Assembly: GCA_020853885.1 (NCBI GenBank)
Contig: JADYXZ010000019.1
Coordinates: forward strand, 620,001-684,000
Reading direction: 5' to 3'
Source of the DNA: Bradyrhizobiaceae bacterium
GTDB taxonomy: Bacteria; Pseudomonadota; Alphaproteobacteria; Rhizobiales; Xanthobacteraceae
DNA: 64,000 bases
Positions 1-11,338 of the stretch are shown here, one piece after another (position 1 is the first letter of the stretch; each line of letters opens with the position of its first letter). The translations under genes were made by a program, and so were the position numbers. Under the pieces are notes generated by a model, which was given only the letters and a program-made list of their open reading frames with translations, did no database searches and was not told the DNA's origin.

Positions 1-124
1 GCTCCACTTCAAGAACGCCTCTAGAAGCGCCCCTCGTAAGCGGGATGCGCGGCATAATAAAGGAGGTCAGGAAGGGTGGGGAAAATGGATCACGCGAATG
101 TGAATATGATCCTAGAGCGTCCAT

Positions 125-379
125 CTAGCCGATCATCTTGTCGTAGTCGGCATGGGACCCAATCCAGAACCATAACAGCCCGTCCTCGACTTCCACCGCA
201 AGTGCGCGATGGCGCAACCCAACGCGCACCGACCAATAGCGTCCGATCTGCTTCAGTTGCAGCGACGGATGGCGTGGGTTTTCCTTGAGAAGTGCGTAGT
301 TCTTGTCGGCGAGTGTGCGGACAGAAGCGGGCAGCGTGCGGTAGGCGTCCCAGAAAGACGGGCTTGCGAAATGCCTCAT
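125..379 (-). CDS. RelE/ParE-family toxin of a type II toxin-antitoxin pair
   Basis: An 84-residue basic protein of the RelE/ParE superfamily size. The fold signature is visible as an N-terminal helical part (about residues 5-45) followed by the strand-rich segment GRYWSVRVGLRHRALAVE and a terminal WFWIGSHADYDKM; the R-x-R and H-D/E-Y pattern near the end is typical of these toxins. Members cleave ribosome-bound mRNA (RelE) or poison gyrase (ParE); the sequence alone does not tell which. It follows its presumed antitoxin with a 4-bp ATGA overlap, so the two are translationally coupled. The antitoxin-first order agrees with a type II module. Confidence 0.8.
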   Translation of the reverse strand: MRHFASPSFWDAYRTLPASVRTLADKNYALLKENPRHPSLQLKQIGRYWSVRVGLRHRALAVEVEDGLLWFWIGSHADYDKMIG

Positions 380-576
380 AACTCGCGTGAACGACCATTC
401 CGATGGTCGGCGAGGGCCTGTTCTGCGAGGCGGTCGAGCTTGCCGGCCTTGGCGTCCCGCTCGATCTTCTCATCGAAGCGCGCCGCGTCGAACCGCTCGA
501 ACCACGCGCGAAACCGCGCGAGCTCCGGGGCAGGCAGCTTCTCGATGGCCTTTTCGATGTCTTCGAGTTTGGTCAT
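376..576 (-). CDS. Antitoxin partner of the RelE/ParE-type toxin
   Basis: A 66-residue, highly charged and mostly helical protein encoded immediately upstream of the toxin and overlapping it by four bases. It begins with MTKLEDIEKAIEKLPAPELA and contains a repeated acidic/basic amphipathic pattern (FRAWFERFDAARFDEKIE), as expected for a toxin-wrapping antitoxin. No clear ribbon-helix-helix or AbrB DNA-binding segment is visible, so autoregulation is uncertain. Small antitoxins of this type accompany this toxin family in many alphaproteobacteria (from memory). The assignment rests mainly on position and size. Confidence 0.75.
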   Translation of the reverse strand: MTKLEDIEKAIEKLPAPELARFRAWFERFDAARFDEKIERDAKAGKLDRLAEQALADHRNGRSREL

Positions 577-657
577 AAAATCAGATTAGCATGGCCGTCG
601 GGAAGGCCAAACAGGGAGCGGTTCATGGCAAGAAAGCGCCGGATCGGGAAATCACTC

Positions 658-1341
658 CTATGCGGCCAATTCATCCACTCCAGATGATTTTAGCCATGCG
701 ACCCACTTGCGAAGGAAGTCGTGATAGTTCGCTTGACTGATGCGAAGCACATTCAAACCCTTCACCTCTTCCCGGTCAGAGTCAGCAAACTTCCCGCTCA
801 CAAACGCGTACATCTTGACCGGCCGTCCGTAGCTCGCCCGGCCCTCGTCATCAAGATAGACGATGCCTCCATGCGCCATCGCATTCCGGAGAATGCTGCA
901 CCACTGCAACGTCGGCATTCTGGCCGCTCTTGCGGTCGCTTCATCTGTATCGAGTTCTAGAGCGAGATCGTCAGGAATTGGATTTGCAATATTGAATAGC
1001 GGTCGATTCGTATAAGCAACGAAGCTCCATGCCTTGGGAGAATAGAAAGGCGCTTTTTGTAGCGCTTGATTACTGAGAACGGTCGTTACAGCTTCCATAA
1101 TGCGCGGGTCTATGTGTCGATCGTCTGCGTAGCCCTCGCTCCTGGCGTCCCGGTGTCGCTCAAGCCGTTCGATAGGAAGGTTGATGATCGGCATTGACAT
1201 TGAAATCAAAAAGGTCGTGGTTAAAGCACCCAATTCAGGATGCTCGCGCTGCCGTATCCTCTCGACGTGTGGCCAAAGCTCCTCGATCAACTGCAGGCAA
1301 CGCTGCGGAAGCTCCAAGCTGTAGTGTAATGGGTTGCCCAT
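658..1341 (-). CDS. Uncharacterised protein with a HEPN-like RNxxxH motif
   Basis: A 227-residue protein not recognised as a named family. It has a hydrophobic N-terminal third (residues 1-60) and, at residues 152-157, the motif RNAMAH inside the context SILRNAMAHGGIVYLD. R-N-x3-H embedded in a helix is the active-site signature of HEPN ribonucleases found in toxins and defence proteins, so a HEPN-like role is a reasonable inference but not proven. The gene looks lower in GC than its neighbours, and it lies between a toxin-antitoxin pair and uvrA, with its start only nine bases from the uvrA stop on the same strand. Alternatively it could be a non-catalytic HEPN-fold protein. Confidence 0.6.
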   Translation of the reverse strand: MGNPLHYSLELPQRCLQLIEELWPHVERIRQREHPELGALTTTFLISMSMPIINLPIERLERHRDARSEGYADDRHIDPRIMEAVTTVLSNQALQKAPFYSPKAWSFVAYTNRPLFNIANPIPDDLALELDTDEATARAARMPTLQWCSILRNAMAHGGIVYLDDEGRASYGRPVKMYAFVSGKFADSDREEVKGLNVLRISQANYHDFLRKWVAWLKSSGVDELAA

Positions 1342-1350
1342 GACGCTCTC

Positions 1351-4392
<3,042 letters not shown>

Positions 4393-4540
4393 GCTTTCGG
4401 TCGGATCTGGAACTACGTGGAGGCGGACCGCCCATTATACCGGAAGGGGCGGCCGCGATCCCCCGCGGGCGAGTAACCCACAGGGCGTCATATAAGCAGG
4501 CTGCGGCGAAATTGCTCCCGCCGGCAACGCACCCTCAGGC

Positions 4541-4559
4541 CGCGTCTCGAAGGATGAGG
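4541..4559. repeat. Partial copy of the uvrA palindromic element
   Basis: CGCGTCTCGAAGGATGAGG is identical over 19 bases to 3650-3668. A short remnant of the other arm (ACCCTCAGG, 4531-4539) precedes it. This is a solo, decayed copy between the uvrA start and the end of the DUF2076 gene. Confidence 0.75.
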
Positions 4560-4574
4560 CGGAATCTCGCGCGA

Positions 4575-5231
4575 TCAGCCGAAATCGAAGTCGCCGCCGT
4601 CGAAGTCCGCGGTCTCGTAGCCGCCGCCGTCTTCGGCGGGGGCCGGGTCTTCCTCGTAATTCGCCTGCTGGGCCTCCTGCTGGGTGCCCTGTTCCTGCGC
4701 GGCGGATTTGCCCGCCTCGGCGCCGAACTGCCCGCGCAGGGCATCGACCACGAGGCTGCCGACCAAGACGCCCGCCGCGATCGACGCGGCTTGCCCAAGG
4801 AACGAGCCGCCACGGCCGATCTGGCTATCGCCGCCGCGCGCATCCGCCCCCGGCCGGAAGCCGGGCGGCACGCCCATGGGCGTACTGCGATCGAGGCCAT
4901 CGGGACGGGTCGGTGGCACGGACGTGCGTCGCGGCGCGGACGGCTGGCCGGCAAGCGCACCGCGCAGCGTGTCGAGAAAACCGCCGGTCTGCGGCTGCTC
5001 GTCGGTGGAAAGCCGCGCTTCCAGCTCGCGGATGCGCTCGTTCGCGCGCTCCAGCGCCTCTTCCTGGATCAGGATGGTCTGGATCATGGCGTAGGGCGCG
5101 TGCGGCGCCTGCCGCAGCCCCTCGGCGATGAGCTGTTCGGCCTCGCGCTCGCGCGGGGCGCTCTCCAGACGGGTGAGGCGCTCGAAGAGGTCGATGACGC
5201 GCTGGCGTTCCTGCGGTGTCATGGGATGCAT
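4575..5231 (-). CDS. DUF2076 domain-containing protein
   Basis: A 218-residue protein whose N-terminal half matches the DUF2076 pattern: MTPQERQRVIDLFERL, then EAEQLIAEGLRQAPHAPYAM and a coiled-coil-like segment ending near residue 75 (EEALERANERIRELEARL). The middle is proline- and glycine-rich and contains a short hydrophobic segment, AASIAAGVLVGSLVVDAL. The tail is rich in Gly, Asp and Phe (GGDFDFG). DUF2076 proteins are often described as periplasmic, but no cleavable signal peptide is present here. Function is unknown. It is transcribed away from ku; the 150-bp gap between them would hold both promoters. Confidence 0.85.
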   Translation of the reverse strand: MHPMTPQERQRVIDLFERLTRLESAPREREAEQLIAEGLRQAPHAPYAMIQTILIQEEALERANERIRELEARLSTDEQPQTGGFLDTLRGALAGQPSAPRRTSVPPTRPDGLDRSTPMGVPPGFRPGADARGGDSQIGRGGSFLGQAASIAAGVLVGSLVVDALRGQFGAEAGKSAAQEQGTQQEAQQANYEEDPAPAEDGGGYETADFDGGDFDFG

Positions 5232-5382
5232 CCTTCTCCTTGTCTCCGCTCTGTTTCATCTGGGGAGTGGCGGCCGCTTGTGAAGCCCGCCGGGGCCGGA
5301 CGATCGCGGCAAAACCGGGGCAGAGGAACCGGCTCCCGCCGCCGTGCGTTTCCCCGGCGGGCAAATCTGTAGAGAGTTCGCC

Positions 5383-6273
5383 ATGCCTCAGCGCGCCTAT
5401 TGGTCCGGCCGCATCCGCCTCGCATTGGTGTCGATCCCGGTCCACCTGTTCCCGGCCACCAGGTCTTCCGCCAAGATCAGCTTCAACCAGGTGCACAAGC
5501 CGAGCGGCAAGCGCATCCGCTACGAGAAGGTCGTGCCCGGTATCGGCCCCGTGGACACCGAGGACATCGTCAAGGGCTACGAGGTGGAGAAGGGGAAGTA
5601 CGTCCTGCTCACCGACGCGGAAATCGACGACGTGAAGCTCGAGGCGAAGAAGACCATCGACCTCGTGCAGTTCGTCGATCAGGCCGACATCGACCCGATC
5701 TATTTCGAACGTCCGTTCTTTGTGGTGCCGGACGACCAGAACGAAGACGCCGAGGAAGCCTATGTCGTGCTGCGCGAGGCGCTGAAGAAGACGAAGAAGG
5801 TCGGCCTCGGCCAGCTCGTCGTGCGCGGCAAGGGCTCGATCGTCGCCATCAAGCCGAGCGGCAAGGGCCTGATGCTCGAGACGCTGCGCTATGCCGACGA
5901 GATCAGGAAAGCGGACAGCTATTTCTCCGATCTGCCGAAAGGCGACGCGAACAAGGAATTGGTTGGCCTCGCGGAGGAGCTGATCGACCGCAAGGCGGCG
6001 CATTTCAATCCGCGTCAGTTTAAGGACTCCTATTCCGAGGCGGTGAAGGAGTTGATCGATGCCAAGCTCGAGAAGCGTCCGCCGAAGGAGATCGAAGAGC
6101 CGCAGCAGAGCGCGCAGGTGATCGACCTGATGCAGGCGCTGAAGCGGAGCGTGCGTGGCCGCGACGCGCCGAACGTCAAGAGCGCGGCGAGCGAGAAAAA
6201 GGAGAGGCGTGCGCGCCCCAAGCGGGCGAGCAAGCGCGCCAAACGCGGGGCCTCCAAACGGAAAGCCGCCTGA
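5383..6273 (+). CDS. ku: Ku protein, non-homologous end joining
   Basis: Bacterial Ku homodimer subunit that threads onto double-strand DNA ends and recruits LigD. The 296-residue length is normal. The Ku core starts at once (RAYWSGRIRLALVSIPVHLF) and runs to about residue 260. A Lys/Arg-rich tail (about 265-296, KKERRARPKRASKRAKRG) is the usual DNA-binding extension. The ATG at 5383 is chosen over an upstream in-frame GTG (5344) because family members start at this point and AGAGAG precedes it. ligD begins 11 bases after the stop, so the two form an operon. Confidence 0.96.
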   Translation: MPQRAYWSGRIRLALVSIPVHLFPATRSSAKISFNQVHKPSGKRIRYEKVVPGIGPVDTEDIVKGYEVEKGKYVLLTDAEIDDVKLEAKKTIDLVQFVDQADIDPIYFERPFFVVPDDQNEDAEEAYVVLREALKKTKKVGLGQLVVRGKGSIVAIKPSGKGLMLETLRYADEIRKADSYFSDLPKGDANKELVGLAEELIDRKAAHFNPRQFKDSYSEAVKELIDAKLEKRPPKEIEEPQQSAQVIDLMQALKRSVRGRDAPNVKSAASEKKERRARPKRASKRAKRGASKRKAA

Positions 6274-6284
6274 AGGGCTGAGAT

Positions 6285-8807
6285 GTGTTGCGCGAAAGCG
6301 ACCGCCTGAAGGAATACCGCGCCAAGCGCGACTTTTCGCGCACGCCCGAACCTGCGCCGGCGCGCAGGCGGCGCACAGGCCGCAAGCCGCGCTATTTGAT
6401 CCAGAAGCATGCCGCGCGGCGGCTGCACTTCGATTTCCGGCTTGAGCATGACGGCGCGCTGCTCAGTTGGGCCGTGCCCAAGGGGCCGAGCTACGACCCG
6501 AAGGACAAGCGGCTTGCCGTGCGGGTCGAAGATCATCCGCTCGAGTACGGAAAATTCGAGGGGACTATCCCCGCCGGGGAATACGGCGGCGGAACCGTGA
6601 TGCTGTGGGACACCGGCACCTGGGAACCCCTCGTCGACGTCGACGAGGGACTGCGGAAGGGCCAGCTCAAGTTCGCGCTGCGCGGCAAGCGCCTCAAAGG
6701 AAGCTGGGCGCTGATACGTCTGCGGGGCAGCAAGCGCGACAAGGGAAAGGAGAACTGGCTCCTCGTGAAGGAGCGCGATCCTTATGCGAAGGAAGAAAAG
6801 CGGCCGATCGTCGAGCGCGAAACGCGCAGCGCGAAGAGCGGCCGCACGATGCAGCAGATCGCGCAGGGGCGAAGGGTCTGGCACGCAAAGAAGGAGACCC
6901 GGGACCAGACGTCCGAGGCTCCTGCGGCTGAGATCAGGCAGAAGAAGGACGAGCCCCCGGCAAGGCTCCCGGGTTTCGTGTCGCCGCAATTGGCGATCCT
7001 CGTCGATGCGCCGCCTTTGGGGGAAAACTGGCTGCACGAGATCAAGTTCGACGGCTACCGGGCGATTACCAGCATCGCGAACGGAAAGGTCGCGATCCGC
7101 ACCCGGAAAGGGTTGAACTGGACCGACCGTTTCCGGGCGCTGGTTCCGGCGCTCGCAGATCTTCCCTGCAACTCGGCGCTGCTCGACGGCGAGATTGCGG
7201 TGACGGATCCAAAGGGCCACACCAACTTTGGAGCCCTGCAGGAAGCGCTATCAAACGGCACCGGCGGCTATGGATATTACCTGTTCGACATTCTTTCCCT
7301 GGACGGAAGGGATTTGCGGCGCGATCCGCTCATCGAGCGAAAGAAGGCGCTCGGGGAGCTGCTGGAGCACGCCGGCGATCGCGGCTTTCTCTTTTACTCC
7401 GACCACATTATCGGCGCCGGCGAGCGCGCCTATGCGCAGGCGTGCGACATGAAGCTGGAAGGTCTCATCTCCAAGCGCATCGATGCGCCCTACCGGCCGG
7501 GCCGCACGGGAAGTTGGCTGAAGAGCAAGTGCGGCATGGAACAGGAATTCGTCATTGTCGGCTGGCGGCCATCCGACAAGCGGGGCCGGCCATTCTCCTC
7601 CCTGTTGCTCGCCGTCAACAAAGACGGCGGCCTCCGCTACGCGGGCCGGGTCGGAAGCGGATATTCTGAAACCCGCCTCGACCAAGTCTCGGCGCAATTG
7701 CATAAGCACGCGCGAAAGAATGCGCCGGTAAAGGGAATACCGGCTTCCATCGCGCGGCAGGCAAAGTTCGTCGAGCCGGTGCTGGTCGCAGAGATCGCCT
7801 TCCGCGGCTGGACCCACGACGGGCTGGTCAGGCAGGGTTCATTCAAAGGGCTGCGCGCCGACAAGCCGGCGCGCGCGATTGTCCGGGAGCGCCCCATGCC
7901 CAAAGCCGCTGCAGTGAATCTGGAAAGCAATGGCGAGGACGAGATCGCCGGCGTGCACATCACGAATCCCGACCGCGTGCTCTATGCCGACCAGGGCATT
8001 ACCAAGCGCGAGCTGATCGAACACTATCTCAAGGTCGCGAAATGGATGCTGCCGCACGTCAAGGACCGGCCGCTCGCGCTCGTCCGCTGCCCGCGCGGGA
8101 GCGGAAAGGAATGTTTCTTCCAGAAGCATGCCTCGCCCGGGTGGCCCGGTGCATTCCGGAAAATTCGCATTCGCGAGAAATCGGGAAGCGATGAATACCT
8201 CTATATCGAGGACGAATCCGGGCTCGTCGCCGCCGCGCAGATGGGCGTGCTCGAGCTGCATCTGTGGGGCAGCCGCGTGGACGATGTGGAGAAGCCGGAC
8301 CGTCTGGTGTTCGATCTCGATCCTGACGAAGACATCCCGTTCGAGCGCGTCAAGGGAGCCGCCCGCGACATGCGCAAACGGCTCCAGCGCCTCGGCCTGA
8401 AATCGTTTCCGATGGCGACGGGCGGGAAGGGGATTCACGTCGTCGTCCCGCTCGTGCGCGGACATTCCTGGGATGATCACCGCAATTTTGCCGAAGCAGT
8501 CGCCCGGCTGATGGCGGAAGAGGAACCGGAGCGCTTCACCGCGGTGATGTCGAAGGCGAGGCGCCGCGGAAAGATTTTTGTCGATTACCTGCGCAACCAG
8601 CGCGGCTCGACGGCAATTGCGCCGTACTCATCGCGGGCGAAGAAGGGCGCTGCGATCGCGCTGCCGCTGAGTTGGCCGCAACTCGCCCGCCTGAAGAACG
8701 CGCAGCCCATGCGCATCGGTGAATTTTTGCGCACAAAGAGCGATCCCTGGGCTGGGTATTTCAGCGTGAGGCAACGGGTCCCGGGCCATTCAATCACGGC
8801 GGCGTGA
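6285..8807 (+). CDS. ligD: Multifunctional ATP-dependent DNA ligase D (LigD)
   Basis: Repairs double-strand breaks together with Ku. Domain order is 3'-phosphoesterase (about residues 35-190, with HFDFRLEHDGALLSWAVPKG), ATP-dependent ligase (about 225-520, motif I EIKFDGYRAI with nucleophile Lys254) and an archaeo-eukaryotic-primase-type polymerase (about 555-835, with the metal-binding FDLDPDE, Asp677/Asp679). The 840-residue PE-LIG-POL layout matches Pseudomonas and rhizobial LigD, unlike the POL-first mycobacterial order. The start is GTG (6285), or TTG three bases later. All three active sites look intact. Confidence 0.96.
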   Translation: MLRESDRLKEYRAKRDFSRTPEPAPARRRRTGRKPRYLIQKHAARRLHFDFRLEHDGALLSWAVPKGPSYDPKDKRLAVRVEDHPLEYGKFEGTIPAGEYGGGTVMLWDTGTWEPLVDVDEGLRKGQLKFALRGKRLKGSWALIRLRGSKRDKGKENWLLVKERDPYAKEEKRPIVERETRSAKSGRTMQQIAQGRRVWHAKKETRDQTSEAPAAEIRQKKDEPPARLPGFVSPQLAILVDAPPLGENWLHEIKFDGYRAITSIANGKVAIRTRKGLNWTDRFRALVPALADLPCNSALLDGEIAVTDPKGHTNFGALQEALSNGTGGYGYYLFDILSLDGRDLRRDPLIERKKALGELLEHAGDRGFLFYSDHIIGAGERAYAQACDMKLEGLISKRIDAPYRPGRTGSWLKSKCGMEQEFVIVGWRPSDKRGRPFSSLLLAVNKDGGLRYAGRVGSGYSETRLDQVSAQLHKHARKNAPVKGIPASIARQAKFVEPVLVAEIAFRGWTHDGLVRQGSFKGLRADKPARAIVRERPMPKAAAVNLESNGEDEIAGVHITNPDRVLYADQGITKRELIEHYLKVAKWMLPHVKDRPLALVRCPRGSGKECFFQKHASPGWPGAFRKIRIREKSGSDEYLYIEDESGLVAAAQMGVLELHLWGSRVDDVEKPDRLVFDLDPDEDIPFERVKGAARDMRKRLQRLGLKSFPMATGGKGIHVVVPLVRGHSWDDHRNFAEAVARLMAEEEPERFTAVMSKARRRGKIFVDYLRNQRGSTAIAPYSSRAKKGAAIALPLSWPQLARLKNAQPMRIGEFLRTKSDPWAGYFSVRQRVPGHSITAA

Positions 8808-8890
8808 TGGCACGAGTTCCATAGCCCAAATTATTAATTTTACACGGGAAAAAGGCCCGGACAGAAAGCGAACATCGCATCGTGACACCC

Positions 8891-8907
8891 TTAATGCGGA
8901 GCATTAA
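8891..8907. promoter_or_regulatory. Perfect short palindrome upstream of ssb
   Basis: TTAATGC-GGA-GCATTAA, seven-base arms around a three-base centre, about 55 bases before the LexA-type box. It has the size of a regulator half-site pair, but I do not recognise the protein; it could also be chance or part of the ligD 3' region. Confidence 0.3.
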
Positions 8908-8961
8908 CAGGAACTCGCCGTTGCCGACTTCCGCCCTTGCCATCGGCGTCAGCCGGCACTA

Positions 8962-8976
8962 GAACAAACAGCGAAC
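8962..8976. promoter_or_regulatory. LexA (SOS) box upstream of ssb
   Basis: GAAC-AAACAGC-GAAC is an exact match to the alphaproteobacterial LexA direct-repeat site GAAC-N7-GAAC. It lies 126 bases before the ssb ATG, a usual place for an SOS operator. It predicts that ssb is induced by DNA damage. Confidence 0.75.
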
Positions 8977-9101
8977 GCAATAGTTTTCCCAAGTCTTGCG
9001 CCCCCTGTGGAAAAAATCTTAACGCGGGCCGCGCGACGGGAATTGCGGATAGGGTGCGAGCCAACAAGCGAACCAATTCAGGCGAAAAAGCGGAGTTTCC
9101 A

Positions 9102-9596
9102 ATGGCGGGCAGCGTCAACAAGGTCATCCTCATCGGCAATCTCGGCGCCGATCCCGAGATTCGCCGCACCGCCGACGGCCGCCCGATCGCCAACCTGCGC
9201 GTCGCCACGAGCGAGTCCTGGCGCGACAAGGCCACCGGCGAGCGCCGCGAGCGCACCGAGTGGCACCGCGTGGTGATCTTCAACGAAGGCCTCGCGAAGA
9301 TCGCCGAGCAATATCTGAAGAAGGGCTCGAAGGTTTATCTCGAAGGCAGCCTGCAGACGCGCAAGTGGCAGGACAAGGAAGGCCAGGACCGCTGGACCAC
9401 CGAGGTCGTGCTGCAGGGATTCAACTCGCAGCTCGCGATGCTCGACACTCGCGGCGGCGGAAGCGGGGAGTCGTTCCAAGACAACGGCTCCGAGTTCGGC
9501 TCGACCGGACCGATGTCCGGCGGCGGCCGGCGTGCGGCGGTAGCCGCGGGTGGCGGCGGCCGGCGCGACGACATGGACGACGAGATTCCCTTCTGA
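9102..9596 (+). CDS. ssb: Single-stranded DNA-binding protein
   Basis: Homotetrameric ssDNA-binding protein for replication, recombination and repair. The 164-residue product has an N-terminal OB fold (about residues 1-112: [37 protein letters not shown]), a Gly/Arg-rich flexible linker, and the acidic interaction tip DDEIPF. An in-frame ATG at 8937 would add 55 residues unlike SSB, so the start at 9102 is preferred. A LexA box lies upstream. ssb lies downstream of uvrA but is separated from it here by ku-ligD and DUF2076. Confidence 0.97.
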   Translation: MAGSVNKVILIGNLGADPEIRRTADGRPIANLRVATSESWRDKATGERRERTEWHRVVIFNEGLAKIAEQYLKKGSKVYLEGSLQTRKWQDKEGQDRWTTEVVLQGFNSQLAMLDTRGGGSGESFQDNGSEFGSTGPMSGGGRRAAVAAGGGGRRDDMDDEIPF

Positions 9597-9644
9597 GACC
9601 CGCGGCCTCGAGCCTGAAGGCGTAAACCGCGAAGAATTCGGCTA

Positions 9645-9680
9645 CACTCCCCCAGCCAAAAAAAGCGCAATGGGGGAGTG
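9645..9680 (+). promoter_or_regulatory. Hairpin overlapping the ribosome binding site of the GMC oxidoreductase gene
   Basis: CACTCCCCCA (9645-9654) is perfectly complementary to TGGGGGAGTG (9671-9680), with a 16-base A-rich loop. The right arm contains the only Shine-Dalgarno-like sequence (GGGGGAG) and ends two bases before the ATG at 9683. In RNA, the fold would hide the ribosome binding site, so translation may be conditional. Confidence 0.55.
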
Positions 9681-9682
9681 AA

Positions 9683-11338
9683 ATGCCGGACCCGATCCAG
9701 GTCGATTACATCGTCGTCGGCGCAGGCAGCGCCGGCTGCGTGCTTGCCAACCGTCTCTCTGCCGACCCGAACAACCGCGTGCTGCTGCTCGAAGCGGGCG
9801 GCGACGACCGGCCGTGGAAGAATCTCGGCCAGTTCTGGTCGAACCTGCTGATCCACACGCCGGCCGGCTTCGGCGAGACGCTGCACGACAAGAACGTCAA
9901 CTGGATGTACCTCACCGAGAACGATCCGTCGGTCGGCCATCCGCATCTGTGGCCCAAGGGCAAGGTGCTGGGCGGCTCGTCGTCAATCAACGGCATGCTC
10001 TATGTGCGCGGCCAAGCCGCCGACTTTGACGGCTGGCGCCAGATGGGCTGCGAAGGCTGGAGCGCCGACGATGTGCTGCCCTATTTCAAGCGCGCCGAGC
10101 ACCAGGAGCGCGGCGCCGACGAGTGGCACGGCACCGGCGGGCCGCTGAACGTCGCCGATCTAACCGAACGCCATCCGCTGTCGCAGGCGATCCTCGACGC
10201 TTGCGTCCAAGCAGGCATCCCGCACTCGCCCGACATCAACGCGGCGAAGCAGGAAGGCGCCACCTTCTTCCAGACCACCGTCCGCCGCGGCAAGCGCAAT
10301 TCGACCGCGGTCGGCTATCTGCATCCGGTCATGCACCGCCGCAACCTGCAGGTCGAGACCAACGCACAAACCGCAAAGGTCCTGCTCGAGGGCAAACGCG
10401 CCGTTGGCGTCGAGTTCATCCAGAACGGCACGCGCCGCACCGCGCGCGCGGCGAAGGAAGTCATCCTCGCCGCCGGAACGGTCGCCTCGCCGCATATCCT
10501 TGAGCTGTCCGGCATCGGCCGGGGCGACGTGCTGCAGAAGCACGGCATCGCGGTCCAGCACGAGCTCAAGGGCGTCGGCGAGAACATGCAGGATCACTTC
10601 ATGATCGGCATGCAGTGGCGCTTCAAGCCGGGAGTGGACTCGATCAACGAACGAACGCATGGAGGCCGGCTCGTCGGCGAAATCCTCCGTTACGCGTTCT
10701 CGCGCAAGGGCGCGTTGAGCTGGCCGGTGGCGCATGTCGCGGCGTTCGTGCGCACCAGGCCCGAGCTCGAGCATCCCGACATCCAGGTCCACGCGATGCC
10801 CGCCAGCATCGACCTTCCCAAGCTGATCGAAGCGCAGCTCTTCCGCATGGAGAAGCAGCCGGGCATGACCATCAACCCGTGCACGCTGCGCCCGGAATCG
10901 CGCGGCTCCATCCATGTGAAGTCGCCCGATCCGACGGCGCATCCGGCGATCAACGCCAACTATCTCGGCAACCGGTCGGACCAGGAGGCGGCGATCCGCG
11001 GCGTCCGGCTGTGCCGCAAGATCGCCTCGCAGCCGGCGCTTGCGAAATACGTGGAATCGGAGACCGCGCCGGGCGCAGCCGTCGAAACCGACGAACAGAT
11101 CGAGGCCTATACCAAGCTTGCGGGCTCGACGCTCTATCACTGCGTCGGCACCTGCAGCATGGGTCACGGCCCGAACGCCGTGGTCGATCCGCAACTTCGC
11201 TTGCACGGCATCGAGCGCCTGCGCGTGGCGGACGCCTCGGTGATGCCGAAGATCGTCTCCGGCAATACCAACGCGGCAGTCATCATGATTGCCGAGAAGG
11301 CGTCGGACATGATCCTCGGGCGGAGCACGGCGAACTAG
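9683..11338 (+). CDS. GMC-family FAD-dependent oxidoreductase (choline/alcohol dehydrogenase-like)
   Basis: A 551-residue flavoprotein of the glucose-methanol-choline family, oxidising an alcohol to an aldehyde or ketone. The FAD-binding Rossmann loop VGAGSAGC is at about residues 11-18, followed by LLLEAGG. GMC signature 1 appears as GGSSSINGMLYVRG (about 100-113) and signature 2 as GTVASPHILELSGIG (about 268-282). The C-terminal catalytic region has YHCVGTCSMG and GNTNAAVIMIAEKA. It resembles BetA/AlkJ-type enzymes, but the substrate cannot be told from sequence. No signal peptide is present. A hairpin covers its ribosome binding site. Confidence 0.93.
   Translation: MPDPIQVDYIVVGAGSAGCVLANRLSADPNNRVLLLEAGGDDRPWKNLGQFWSNLLIHTPAGFGETLHDKNVNWMYLTENDPSVGHPHLWPKGKVLGGSSSINGMLYVRGQAADFDGWRQMGCEGWSADDVLPYFKRAEHQERGADEWHGTGGPLNVADLTERHPLSQAILDACVQAGIPHSPDINAAKQEGATFFQTTVRRGKRNSTAVGYLHPVMHRRNLQVETNAQTAKVLLEGKRAVGVEFIQNGTRRTARAAKEVILAAGTVASPHILELSGIGRGDVLQKHGIAVQHELKGVGENMQDHFMIGMQWRFKPGVDSINERTHGGRLVGEILRYAFSRKGALSWPVAHVAAFVRTRPELEHPDIQVHAMPASIDLPKLIEAQLFRMEKQPGMTINPCTLRPESRGSIHVKSPDPTAHPAINANYLGNRSDQEAAIRGVRLCRKIASQPALAKYVESETAPGAAVETDEQIEAYTKLAGSTLYHCVGTCSMGHGPNAVVDPQLRLHGIERLRVADASVMPKIVSGNTNAAVIMIAEKASDMILGRSTAN

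Noticed and set aside
4393-4574. LexA box upstream of uvrA
   Set aside because: Only a single GAAC occurs (GAAC-N7-AGGC); no direct repeat with seven-base spacing.
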